NCBI GenBank assembly: GCA_019918135.1
Contig: WBZZ01000611.1
Coordinates: forward strand, 1 to 64,000
Source: Paulinella micropora
Lineage: Eukaryota > Cercozoa > Imbricatea > Euglyphida > Paulinellidae
Length of the DNA stretch: 64,000 nt
Direction: 5' to 3'
Made by a program: the position numbers and the translations under genes
Shown: piece by piece, positions 23,107 through 31,342 of the stretch
How positions within the stretch are numbered: position 1 is the first letter of the stretch
How the letters are laid out: every line of letters starts with the position of its first letter
The notes under the pieces: generated by a model
Databases searched by the model: none
What the model was told of the DNA's origin: nothing
What the model saw: the letters and a program-made list of their open reading frames with translations, nothing else

Positions 23107-23929
23107 ATGATGAAGATAAACAACGTCAAAGATAAGCCTGTGAAGCAGGATGGTGAAGGTAATAAACAGGCGAAAGGTTATAAATTATTCAATGAGCCTT
23201 ATGCCAATATATTTCTACTTGCTAGAAAAAAGAGCGGGAAGACGACAGCACTCTTTGAAATACTGAAACGGACAACAGACAGAAAAACCCGTATTGTCAT
23301 TATTGCTTCAACGATACACAAGGACTACATTTATAAAGCAATGGTAAAGCACTTTAAGAACAGAGGCAACCCGATGGCAATTTATACCTTTCTTAAATCG
23401 GATGGTGTAAATGTTATAGACTATGAACTTGACAAATTGAACAAACCAGACGAAGAGCAGGAGGGCGAAGTAGAACAGGACAAAGAAGAAATAGAGAAGC
23501 CACAATTTCTTTATTTTGGAAAAGAAGATAATCTATCTCGCTCGCGAGATAGATTGGCACCGAAAGAACGACCGAGCAAGTATATTTCGCCAGAGGTTGT
23601 TTTTGTTTTGGATGATTTAGGGAGCGGTTTAAGAGATAAGTCCGTAAGCGATTTGTTAAAAAAGAACAGACACTATAAATCAAAGGTGATTATGTCTAGT
23701 CAGTATTTAAACGACCTAAGGCCAGAAGCAATTAAGCAGTTGGATTATTTATTAATCTTTCCAGCCCAGTCTCAGGACAAAACTCGTGTATAAACACTTA
23801 GACCTATCTTTTGATTTTGATTACTTTCTTCAAAAGTATCACGAAGCAACAAAGGAGAGATTTAATTTTCTTTATGTTTCAAGTGTTGATGATGAGTTAA
23901 GAAAAAATTTTGCTTACAGATTAAAATAA
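23107..23929 (+). pseudogene. A32/FtsK-type packaging ATPase (element A), broken
   Basis: Genome-packaging ATPase of the HerA/FtsK superfamily, which pumps DNA into the capsid. Seen: a Walker A-like ARKKSGKTT near residue 40, a Walker B block VVFVLDDLGSGL, and a following sensor-like VIMSSQYLND. The N-terminal MKINNVKDKPVKQDGEGNK matches the element B copy and the start follows TAATATACA. The gene sits where PLV and virophage elements usually keep it, in the same operon-like run as protease and capsid genes. The copy is broken. Confidence 0.85.
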
Positions 23930-23965
23930 TATTTTTAGAATTAATAAATATTTTTTCATAGTATA

Positions 23966-24310
23966 ATGGTAGTTAAAACAACTCGTGTTGAAGTCATTCC
24001 AACAATTGGCAAACGAACTATTAACTCAAGCACAATGGCTGGAGGTAAAAAAGTATCTCGGACAAGTCCGAGATTGTCTGGTCGCAAGAAGAAGCAAGGA
24101 GGCAAGGGACAGGCTGGCGGTAAAATTAACTGGGCAAAGGTTGGTAAGACAGCAATGGCGGTGAATAAATTTCTTCGTGATAACAAGATTATTTCAAAGA
24201 CTGCGAATGCGCTTGGTGATGTCGGGGTTCCATATGCGTCTCGTATAGGCTCTACCGCCGCGAAACTTGGATATGGTAGGCAGAGCGGACGTGGCGCCTT
24301 GAAGTTCTAA
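23966..24310 (+). CDS. Small basic core-like protein (adenovirus pX/mu-like character)
   Basis: 114 residues, very rich in Lys, Arg and Gly. It has two parts: an N-terminal Lys/Gly block (SGRKKKQGGKGQAGGK) and an amphipathic C-terminal part (VGKTAMAVNKFLRDNKIIS, DVGVPYASRIG) closing with GYGRQSGRGALKF, identical in character to the element B version at 48343-48651. A role in condensing virion DNA or membrane disruption, as for small adenovirus core peptides, is an inference from composition and position between ATPase and protease. Confidence 0.65.
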   Translation: MVVKTTRVEVIPTIGKRTINSSTMAGGKKVSRTSPRLSGRKKKQGGKGQAGGKINWAKVGKTAMAVNKFLRDNKIISKTANALGDVGVPYASRIGSTAAKLGYGRQSGRGALKF

Positions 24311-24358
24311 AAGATATTTGTTTGAAATTATGTTAAAATATTTTTTGTTAAAATATAC

Positions 24359-25462
24359 ATGGTTTCTAAAACCAAGAAATTGAAGAAACAGAAATTAAGA
24401 CCCCCGCGGGTTTATAGAAATAAAAGCGGGAAGCCGTATATTATCCAGAAGGGCAAAAAATATTATCTTAATTTTGGTAAGAAAACAAATGATATGAGCA
24501 CACTTCAAATCGTTAAACTTTTTATGAAATACTTGAGCAATAAGCCACGCGAACGTGGCAGTACCACAAAAGCAAAGAAAAAAGAAAAGAAGGAGGATTT
24601 AAGGAAAGTCCAGAGCCTGTCAGAGATTGAACAAAATACGAGAACAGCCATTAATGACCACTTAGACAAACTCAGAAAGGAAAAGTATGAGGGTATTGAG
24701 GATATAGAGAAAAAAGAAAAGAAAGCACGAGTTGATGCTGAAGAAGAAAAGAAGAGGCAAGAAAGAAAAGACATAGCAGATGCTAAGGAAAGGCAGGATG
24801 AGTTAGCAAGGATACACCGCAATGAACTATCCGATATCAAGGAACGACAAGAAAAAAAAGACAGAGAACTAAGAAGGGAGCAAAAACTCATAGATGATGT
24901 AAAATATGAAGAAGACAGAAAAAATAGGATACAAGCATTACCACCAGTTCAATATCAATATATTATGCCACCACAATATGGACAGCCACAAGCACCGCCA
25001 CAATTTGGAGCACCGCCACAAGCACCGCCATTAGGAGCACCACCCCAAGCACCACCCTTACCTAATTTAGGAGATGAAGCACCATTGAAAACGAAAGAGC
25101 AATATGAGGAAGAAAAAAAGCAAAAGCAGAAAGATATTGAAACACTGAAATTAGCAGGATATACAGATAAGTTCATAAAAAAGATGAGTCGTAAAGACTT
25201 ACAAAAAGCCAGTCAAGATATTCAGATGGCTATAGCCACAGCGACATCTTTAGAGGAACAGAAAAAGTTAGCAGAAGAATATAAAGAAAAACTTGAAAAG
25301 GAAGAAAAGAAAGCAGAAGAAAAGGGTAAGCATTTTGAACATTTACAAATTAATCAATTTTTAATATCAGCATTTTCAAAAACTTATCACCCAAACATTA
25401 CTATAAAAGAGTTAGCACAGGCTTTAAAAAAGAGACTAATAGTGATGGACATAAAAAATTAA
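24359..25462 (+). CDS. Coiled-coil, Pro-rich protein upstream of the protease
   Basis: 367 residues. The N-terminus has a basic segment then YYLNFGKKTNDMSTLQIVK, shared with element B. Residues about 75-195 form a long Lys/Glu/Asp coiled coil. Residues 200-240 are a Pro/Gln/Ala repeat (APPQFGAPPQAPPLGAPP). A second coiled coil follows. This is the build of a scaffold or vertex protein. The element B gene at 47269-48201 has the same order with a different Pro-rich insert. It is in the same run of genes as the protease and capsid proteins. Confidence 0.7.
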   Translation: MVSKTKKLKKQKLRPPRVYRNKSGKPYIIQKGKKYYLNFGKKTNDMSTLQIVKLFMKYLSNKPRERGSTTKAKKKEKKEDLRKVQSLSEIEQNTRTAINDHLDKLRKEKYEGIEDIEKKEKKARVDAEEEKKRQERKDIADAKERQDELARIHRNELSDIKERQEKKDRELRREQKLIDDVKYEEDRKNRIQALPPVQYQYIMPPQYGQPQAPPQFGAPPQAPPLGAPPQAPPLPNLGDEAPLKTKEQYEEEKKQKQKDIETLKLAGYTDKFIKKMSRKDLQKASQDIQMAIATATSLEEQKKLAEEYKEKLEKEEKKAEEKGKHFEHLQINQFLISAFSKTYHPNITIKELAQALKKRLIVMDIKN

Positions 25463-25535
25463 ATTACAAAGACACTTCAAAGTGGATTATTGACATGATT
25501 AAAAGGTTTAATATTGATGTTGATATGAAGATTAT

Positions 25536-26426
25536 ATGGGGTATCTCCAAAATGTTGGAGATGTTAAACAAAAAGGGAATGGAGCGAAGACATTAGACGA
25601 ATTAATTGATAAGGTATTTTCAATCAAAATAATTAAAAAATATCTATCCTGCAATGATTGGAAGCACACAATTAATAAAAAGGATTTTGTAAAAACTCTA
25701 ACTAGCAAAATGGCTATAGAACCAAATGTGGATAAACAAGTTTCAGCGGATTTAAATGTTGATGAAGGGATGCCACCCCCTACCATACCCCCTACGATTA
25801 CCGCATCATTAGAACAACCACAGCCAGAGCCACAGCAACCAGAGCCAGAGCCACAGCAACCAGAGCCAGAGCCACAGCAACCAGAGCCAGAGCCACAGCA
25901 ACCAGAGGAACAACATGGTGATGGTCGCGGTTTAATGACTAATGAAATAGATGATATAATGAAAAAATATGGATGGTATCTCGGAGCAATAGCCAGCGAT
26001 GAAATCTACAAACTAAATCCAGAAAAAAGAAAGCGATACGGATTTATTATGAATTTAGATAATCACAAACAAGTGGGGTCTCATTGGATTGCTATATGGG
26101 TAAGTCTGGATAAAGACAGAAGTGTTGAAGTGTATGACCCATTAGCGCTTTACCAACCAACGGAAGACTTTCAACAACAAATGAAACAACTAATTGATAA
26201 AAGCCACCCCGATAGTTATTTATTAATGAAGGTTAATCAAGTAAAAGAGCAGAGCGATACCAGTGATACCTGCGGATGGTTTGCTATGAGGTTTTTAATG
26301 GAGCGGGCGAAAGGTGTAAGGTTTAAATTCGCCAGTGGTTTCACAGACCTAAAAGAAGACGAAGCAGAAAAGTTAAAAGCACAAAATGGATATGGAGATG
26401 GTGAGGGATTTAATACATTTATCTAA
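25536..26426 (+). CDS. Adenain-like maturation cysteine protease
   Basis: 296 residues. The protease domain starts near residue 128 (GLMTNEIDDIMKKYGWYLG) and shows the Ulp1/adenain pattern: His in GSHWIAIW (about 183), acid in VEVYDPL (about 200), Gln in VNQVKEQ and Cys in DTSDTCGWFAMRF (about 246). It would cleave capsid precursors during maturation. The N-terminal 125 residues are not in the element B copy and carry a Pro-Glu-Gln repeat. Directly after the stop comes the first of the paired intergenic hairpins. Confidence 0.9.
   Translation: MGYLQNVGDVKQKGNGAKTLDELIDKVFSIKIIKKYLSCNDWKHTINKKDFVKTLTSKMAIEPNVDKQVSADLNVDEGMPPPTIPPTITASLEQPQPEPQQPEPEPQQPEPEPQQPEPEPQQPEEQHGDGRGLMTNEIDDIMKKYGWYLGAIASDEIYKLNPEKRKRYGFIMNLDNHKQVGSHWIAIWVSLDKDRSVEVYDPLALYQPTEDFQQQMKQLIDKSHPDSYLLMKVNQVKEQSDTSDTCGWFAMRFLMERAKGVRFKFASGFTDLKEDEAEKLKAQNGYGDGEGFNTFI
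25820..25910 (+). repeat. 21-bp tandem repeat encoding PEPEPQQ
   Basis: Four copies of CAGAGCCAGAGCCACAGCAAC in tandem, nearly identical, inside the protease gene ahead of the catalytic domain. The encoded (PEPEPQQ)n is probably a flexible linker. Element B lacks it. Confidence 0.85.
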
Positions 26427-26428
26427 AA

Positions 26429-26488
26429 GATATTCGTAAATCCACACTCTCATTCGTTTCACTCATTTTCGTGTGTTTTACAAATATC
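26429..26488. terminator. Stop-codon hairpin after the protease gene
   Basis: GATATTCGTAAATCCACAC pairs with GTGTGTTTTACAAATATC across a ~23-base loop. The same hairpin, with changed but still pairing stems, follows the next genes at 28957-29008 and 30357-30402. Confidence 0.7.
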
Positions 26489-26521
26489 GTATCCCATTTA
26501 ATTTTTTCCAAAATAAAAAAC

Positions 26522-26571
26522 GATGTTTTAGAATAAGCGAGAGTGAAACGAAAGCGCTATTCTAAAATATC
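26522..26571. promoter_or_regulatory. Second hairpin, just before the penton start
   Basis: GATGTTTTAGAATA pairs with TATTCTAAAATATC (one G-T pair), with an inner AGCG...CGCT. It ends six bases before the next ATG. Equivalent hairpins are at 29049-29114 and 30443-30496. Confidence 0.65.
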
Positions 26572-26577
26572 TATACG

Positions 26578-27390
26578 ATGAATTACAAAGGGGGTAGGTC
26601 AAGTTCTATCTATTACATAAATAGCAAAAATAGAATAACGGGAACAGACAGCGACTTTACACACGAAGTCAATATGAAGGGACTAAACAATCCCACACAT
26701 TGTAAAATTCTTCATATTTATGTGCCGAAATCATATTACTCTGTGGCTTCACCATATAATACTTTTACATTATCCGAAGACGGGTATGAGGCATTAATTA
26801 CAATACCTGAGGGCAACTACACAATGAATAACTTAAAAAATAAACTATCTGAGATATTGACGGCAGAAAGTCCGAATGACTATACTTATGTTGTCTCAAG
26901 CAACAATACAAACACAGAAGCGGAGGATGGTAAATTAACATTCAGTGTTTCAAATAACGGAGGTATTCAACCGCGGTTTATATTTGATGGTGATACTCGT
27001 ATTCATGAGGTAATGGGTTTTGATAGAAATTCAACATATTTCTTTGCCAATGATTTTATTAAGTCGCCAAATGTGATTATTCTAACTGGAGAAAAGACTT
27101 TATACCTTCAATCGGATTTGGTGAATGAAGGTGATAATCATGTGCTACAAGAAATATACACAGCAAACGAAATTCCTTTCGGCTCTGTCATTTATGATGG
27201 AAGCGGGTCTGAGTATGGTAAAACATTGTCCGCTAATTCAAACAATGTATTTAGGTTTTACTTGACGGACGAAAACGACCAAGCAATAAATCTTAATGGT
27301 TTAGGTATTGTTATGACATTGTTGGTTTATCGTGAAACTAATTACTTTAGTTTATTTAATTCATTCTTCAATCTGTTGAAAGCGCGGTAA
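26578..27390 (+). CDS. Minor capsid (penton-like) protein
   Basis: 270 residues, beta-rich. Typical penton-like features for Polinton-like viruses are visible: YYINSKNRITGTDSDFTHEV at the N-terminus, ILHIYVPKSYYSV, then FTLSEDGYEALITIPEGNY and NLKNKLSEILTAESPNDYTY. A single jelly roll is expected, forming the five-fold vertices. The element B copy (45759-46571) is the same length and closely similar. It lies just before the major capsid gene, the usual order. Confidence 0.8.
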   Translation: MNYKGGRSSSIYYINSKNRITGTDSDFTHEVNMKGLNNPTHCKILHIYVPKSYYSVASPYNTFTLSEDGYEALITIPEGNYTMNNLKNKLSEILTAESPNDYTYVVSSNNTNTEAEDGKLTFSVSNNGGIQPRFIFDGDTRIHEVMGFDRNSTYFFANDFIKSPNVIILTGEKTLYLQSDLVNEGDNHVLQEIYTANEIPFGSVIYDGSGSEYGKTLSANSNNVFRFYLTDENDQAINLNGLGIVMTLLVYRETNYFSLFNSFFNLLKAR

Positions 27391-27496
27391 TTATTTTTAA
27401 TTTTAGAATTATTTATTTTTTCTATAAATATATATATCTATTATACATAATAGATTGTGAATAGTTTATTTACGCTAACACTGAAAAAAAAGAAAA

Positions 27497-28957
27497 ATGC
27501 CTGTCCAATACGGAGGAGAACTAGTCCATCAGACTAAGGAACTGCTCACTGGTAAGTATGAATTGAACAAACTTACCACTCGTGAAGGCTCACAACCCGT
27601 CGCACTTACTACTGCTGGTGGTATGGAAAACACCTTTGAAATTCCTACTAGACCTTTGAACCTTGCGAGGAATGTGTTGCGATTTACATACACTCCGTCT
27701 GGTGCAGGTGGTGCCGACCGCTACAATCGTATCTATATGGATTGTCTGTCTATGATTAAAACTATTGAACTGCGAAGCCGAAGCGGTCAATATTTGTGCA
27801 ATCTTCAACACGTGGGCAATTACACTAAGATGATTTGGAAACCAGAAATTAAGTATGAAAAATTTATGGCACTTGAAAATCATGGTGCTGGTGTGGCTAG
27901 CGGTGCTATGCTTCAAAGGTGTAATGCGGGAAAAGTTGAAATTGGAAGCGTGGCTGAAAGAAAGGCAATTACTGATGCTGTTGCGGTTGGGACTTTAAGA
28001 GATGCTGTTCAAGGATATTACAAAGTACCACTTGTTAATGCCCGCCGTCATAATGATACCGCTCTCGCTGATAGCACTGCTGGAAATTATAGTTTGGTTA
28101 ATGTTCCTTTTGAGGAGGCTAAGTATTTTGAAGGCGGTGGTGATAATACTGCTACCCCTGTTATTAATGTTAAGTTTCCTTTGGGTATGCTGTTTGGCAC
28201 TATTTTTGAACTGGATAAGACTATCGGATTTAATGAAATTTTGGATTTGCGTATTGTGTGGGCTGAAACCAACCGCTCTTCATTCTATGGCAATGATGAG
28301 AATTCTATTTCCACTGGTGCTACCGCTACGACCGCTGGGGCTATTGTCTCTAACCTAAATCTATTCCTTGCTGTTGAGACTGACCCGAATGTCATCCTTG
28401 GCGTCCAACAAAAGATTGCGGGTGAAGGTTTTCCGTTTAAGATTGAGTATCCTATCGCTTGGAAGCAAAGTCTTCAAACGACCCAGCAAAATTTTGTTAT
28501 CAAAATGAACCGCTCGCAGGGTGAGAGAATTCGTCGTATCTATACATCTGTCTTTAACAGCACTGAGAGTGCCAATACTTCTTTTGATAATGATAATAGA
28601 GCAGATGGTAAAGTTATTACTTATTACACAACACTTGATGGAACTCGTCTCCAACAATTTGACGTTGACACATCTGAGAATGAAGACTATATGATTTTGA
28701 AGGATAAGTTGAAGGGGAGTGCTATCCTAAACAGCGATGTCTATCATTACAACTGGTTCCACGTAGATACTTGGGATAACAACCGCCCGCTATGCGATAA
28801 GGATACCGACGGCTATGAGGTGAGTGGTCTAAGCCTTGACACCGAGAGACGATATGAATTTTCGGCAACTACTCCCAATGCTATCCAAAACCATTACACT
28901 TATGCCATTCTTCAGCGAAGTGTGCTTGTTAAGGGAATTGAAATTTTGATGTCTTAG
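27497..28957 (+). CDS. Major capsid protein, double-jelly-roll type
   Basis: 486 residues and whole. The call rests on size, beta-rich sequence, position between penton and a further structural gene, and close similarity to the element B protein in blocks such as FEIPTRPLNLAR, MDCLSMIKTIELRSRSGQYL, EEAKYFEGGGDN and GFNEILDLRIVW. Such proteins form the trimeric capsomers of Polinton-like viruses and virophages. It starts with MPVQYGGEL in both copies. Variable loops around residues 140-190 differ most between A and B, as expected for surface loops. The stop codon is the first base-pair region of a hairpin. Confidence 0.85.
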   Translation: MPVQYGGELVHQTKELLTGKYELNKLTTREGSQPVALTTAGGMENTFEIPTRPLNLARNVLRFTYTPSGAGGADRYNRIYMDCLSMIKTIELRSRSGQYLCNLQHVGNYTKMIWKPEIKYEKFMALENHGAGVASGAMLQRCNAGKVEIGSVAERKAITDAVAVGTLRDAVQGYYKVPLVNARRHNDTALADSTAGNYSLVNVPFEEAKYFEGGGDNTATPVINVKFPLGMLFGTIFELDKTIGFNEILDLRIVWAETNRSSFYGNDENSISTGATATTAGAIVSNLNLFLAVETDPNVILGVQQKIAGEGFPFKIEYPIAWKQSLQTTQQNFVIKMNRSQGERIRRIYTSVFNSTESANTSFDNDNRADGKVITYYTTLDGTRLQQFDVDTSENEDYMILKDKLKGSAILNSDVYHYNWFHVDTWDNNRPLCDKDTDGYEVSGLSLDTERRYEFSATTPNAIQNHYTYAILQRSVLVKGIEILMS

Positions 28958-29008
28958 ATATTTGAAAATCCACACTTTCGCTTCGCTTTTGTGTGCTTTA
29001 GAAATATC
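28957..29008. terminator. Stop-codon hairpin after the major capsid gene
   Basis: The G of the TAG stop is the first base of GATATTTGAAAATCCACAC, which folds back on GTGTGCTTTAGAAATATC. Same design as the hairpins after the protease and the 412-aa protein. Confidence 0.7.
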
Positions 29009-29048
29009 GTGAAAAGTAAAATATTTATTTTTTGATATTTAAAAAAAC

Positions 29049-29114
29049 GATATTTTATAATAAGCGTGATATCTCAAAACAAGTTTGAGATTGTGAGCGT
29101 CATTATAAAATATC
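29049..29114. promoter_or_regulatory. Second hairpin, just before the 412-aa protein
   Basis: GATATTTTATAAT pairs with ATTATAAAATATC, and an inner ATCTCAAA...TTTGAGAT forms a sub-hairpin. Only one base separates it from the next ATG at 29116. Confidence 0.65.
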
Positions 29115-29115
29115 A

Positions 29116-30354
29116 ATGTCTCACCAGAGAAATTTAATCGCACAAAATCCAGACGGCGAATTTATAAACGTCAGCGTTGGATATGATGGTAATATTGAAA
29201 CAAATAATTCAAAAACCGCTTTTGGCGAAGCAGTAGTAGGTCAATTAACACCAGTATTACAAGAAATCTTTCCATATGCCATTAATACTAGGATATGGAC
29301 AAAAACAGAAACAAAATCGTCTGTGTCATTTTTGAATAATATGGCTGAATTGAAAACAACTGCTGATGCTACGGCAGATGCTAGACTGGTAAGTAAAAGG
29401 AGAATAAAATATAGAACTGACATGGGTGTCCTAGCCCGATTTACTGCTCTATGGACAACGGATGATACAAAAGATTACTATTCATTTATTGGAATAGGAA
29501 ATGACCTTAACGATGGCTTTTATTTTTACAAAAATCAAGCAGGAATGAATATCGCACATTGTTCGGGAAATTGTGTAGATTATATTGACCAAGTAGATTG
29601 GGATGACCGGTGCGATGGGAATTTTGCTATGCCGAACTTAGACTGGAGCAAAGGAAATGTATTTCAAATTCAATTTCAGTATCTTGGGTTTGGTGCTATT
29701 AAGTTTTATATTGAAAATCCCATAACAGGATTATTTCAATTAGTTCATATGATTGAGTATGCGAATGCTAATAATGGTGTAAGCCTGCGAAATACAACAT
29801 TACCTTTTACGGCAGTAATGAGAAATGATGCAAAGACTGGAATACAAATTCTTAAAACGGCGAGTGCCAGTTTATTCATTGAAGGAACGAATACTATTAA
29901 TACCAGCATAACAAACGAAGTGGAAGGAAGTAAAGCAGCAAACACCACTGAAAGTCCTATTATTAGTATAAGAAACAAATCAACATTTGATGCTGGCGGT
30001 GCTAATTTAGCAAATTATTCAAATGTTTATCCCACTTTGATAAGTATTACAAATGAAGATACTAAGTCGAATGTCGTCAGAATGGTATTAAATGGAACGC
30101 TAACTGGAGCGGGTTTTGCGGATGTTGATTCTAAGTATTCAATTGTAGATACTGACACAAAGGCGAGTGCCATCGCAAACGGAACAACAATTTTTAAACT
30201 ATATGTAAATTCTCAATCAACTCAACAAATCAATCTTAGAAGTTATGATATATACCTATCGCCGAGTGATGTATTAACTTTGACTCAGAAGTCTGTCTCT
30301 GCTGGTGGAGGAGGAAATGTCAATATTATCGCTAACTTCATAGAAGACCAATAG
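29116..30354 (+). CDS. Conserved 412-aa structural protein
   Basis: Same length (412) as the element B protein at 42819-44057 and closely similar from end to end. Blocks such as RFTALWTTDD, YSFIGIGN, GFYFYKN, FQIQFQYLGFGAIKF and LFIEGTNTIN suggest a beta-sandwich of the concanavalin/lectin sort followed by a second beta domain. The gene follows the major capsid gene in both elements and has the same flanking hairpins, so it is a late virion protein, perhaps a receptor-binding or spike component. The family is not recognised. Confidence 0.7.
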   Translation: MSHQRNLIAQNPDGEFINVSVGYDGNIETNNSKTAFGEAVVGQLTPVLQEIFPYAINTRIWTKTETKSSVSFLNNMAELKTTADATADARLVSKRRIKYRTDMGVLARFTALWTTDDTKDYYSFIGIGNDLNDGFYFYKNQAGMNIAHCSGNCVDYIDQVDWDDRCDGNFAMPNLDWSKGNVFQIQFQYLGFGAIKFYIENPITGLFQLVHMIEYANANNGVSLRNTTLPFTAVMRNDAKTGIQILKTASASLFIEGTNTINTSITNEVEGSKAANTTESPIISIRNKSTFDAGGANLANYSNVYPTLISITNEDTKSNVVRMVLNGTLTGAGFADVDSKYSIVDTDTKASAIANGTTIFKLYVNSQSTQQINLRSYDIYLSPSDVLTLTQKSVSAGGGGNVNIIANFIEDQ

Positions 30355-30356
30355 AT

Positions 30357-30402
30357 ATTTGCAAATTCACACTCCCGCTACCGCTCCCGTGTGTTTTGCA
30401 AA
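30357..30402. terminator. Stop-codon hairpin after the 412-aa protein
   Basis: TTTGCAAATTCACAC pairs with GTGTGTTTTGCAAA. The stem position that is GTAAA/TTTAC after the protease is GCAAA/TTTGC here, a two-sided change that keeps pairing. Confidence 0.7.
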
Positions 30403-30442
30403 CAACGTGAAAAAATAAAAAAAAATATTACATCGTAAAAAC

Positions 30443-30496
30443 GATGTTTTAGAAATAGACGAAAGTCGCAGACGAAAGTCTAATTTCTAAAATATC
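30443..30496. terminator. Branched hairpin with two GAAA loops between convergent genes
   Basis: An outer stem GATGTTTTAGAAAT / ATTTCTAAAATATC encloses two copies of GACGAAAGTC, each a 3-bp stem with a GAAA (GNRA-type) tetraloop. It lies between convergent genes and ends three bases before the stop of the minus-strand gene. Confidence 0.65.
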
Positions 30497-30498
30497 AA

Positions 30499-31002
30499 TC
30501 AGAGATATTTTTTTACCGCATCTTTGTTATTAAAATAAGGTTGTTGAATTAAATATTCAAGGTATGGTTTATCAATCTTAGCAACATCTTCAATTTTCAT
30601 TTTTTTATACTTTCCATATTGAAGAAAAACATCGGTTTGCTTGTTATTCTTTAATATACATCCTTCTTCTGTACATGTAGCATTCTCCATCTCTTCGCCG
30701 ACATTAGCCTTGATTTCAGTGATACCAGTCTCTTTTAAATCGGCCATTGTAAAAGGTATCGTTGTTTTGGAGGTAGTACAAAACAACAATTTGCTTTCTT
30801 CCTCCATCAACACGCTTTCCAATGGTACAACTACTTTCACATTGTCATCTATGTTGGAAATTCCAACATTTGGTTTATATTGTTCATAAAAAGAAACAAT
30901 GTCAGGCTTAGTCCATTTAATTGTTGGCTTTTTGACATCTCCATCAAGGTTCCATTTTTCAATTTCATTCAAGTAGTCCTGTTTGGTGCTCAGGTCGGTC
31001 AT
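30499..31002 (-). CDS. GKYKGKKI-motif protein, long form
   Basis: 167 residues. The first 110 are unrecognised (WTKPDIVSFYEQYKPN looks like a small helical SAP-like segment). The C-terminal 50 residues have LQYGKYKKMKIEDVAKIDKPYLEYLIQQPYF, the pattern of the ExoX-like C-terminal / DUF3820 domain (GKYKGK-x-I-x-DV...YLEW) often attached to exonucleases or standing alone in viruses. It belongs to a group of four such genes in A and B, all on the replication strand. Confidence 0.65.
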   Translation of the reverse strand: MTDLSTKQDYLNEIEKWNLDGDVKKPTIKWTKPDIVSFYEQYKPNVGISNIDDNVKVVVPLESVLMEEESKLLFCTTSKTTIPFTMADLKETGITEIKANVGEEMENATCTEEGCILKNNKQTDVFLQYGKYKKMKIEDVAKIDKPYLEYLIQQPYFNNKDAVKKYL

Positions 31003-31032
31003 TGGTATATATATACTACAAAATAATTTTTA

Positions 31033-31320
31033 TTAAATGTATTTTTTTACTTCACTTTTAATGTCGGTAAATTTATCAAACCAAGGCTGTTTCATAACCC
31101 ATTCAAGGTATGGCTTATCAATAACTGCTACATCTTGAATTTTCTTACCTTTATACTTACCAAATGGAAAAGTATCCTTTGGCTTGCCCGCCCGTGCCTT
31201 TTCAATCATTTGGATTTCGTCAGTAATTATCTTTTTAACATCGGTAAGAGAAAATGTTTCTTTTTTATTTTCAATAGAGAGTTTTTCAAACTTCTCGCAT
31301 AGTCTGGTTAGGGCGGTCAT
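31033..31320 (-). CDS. GKYKGKKI-motif protein, short form
   Basis: 95 residues. MTALTRLCEKFEKLSIENKK at the start and FGKYKGKKIQDVAVIDKPYL-EW near residue 60 match the element B gene at 41626-41901 closely. ExoX-like C-terminal / DUF3820-type domain, probably a DNA-related accessory. It lies 22 bases downstream of the polymerase gene on the same strand and just upstream of the long form, so the three may be co-expressed. Start preceded by TATACTATACT. Confidence 0.7.
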   Translation of the reverse strand: MTALTRLCEKFEKLSIENKKETFSLTDVKKIITDEIQMIEKARAGKPKDTFPFGKYKGKKIQDVAVIDKPYLEWVMKQPWFDKFTDIKSEVKKYI

Positions 31321-31342
31321 AGTATAGTATATGGTATATATT

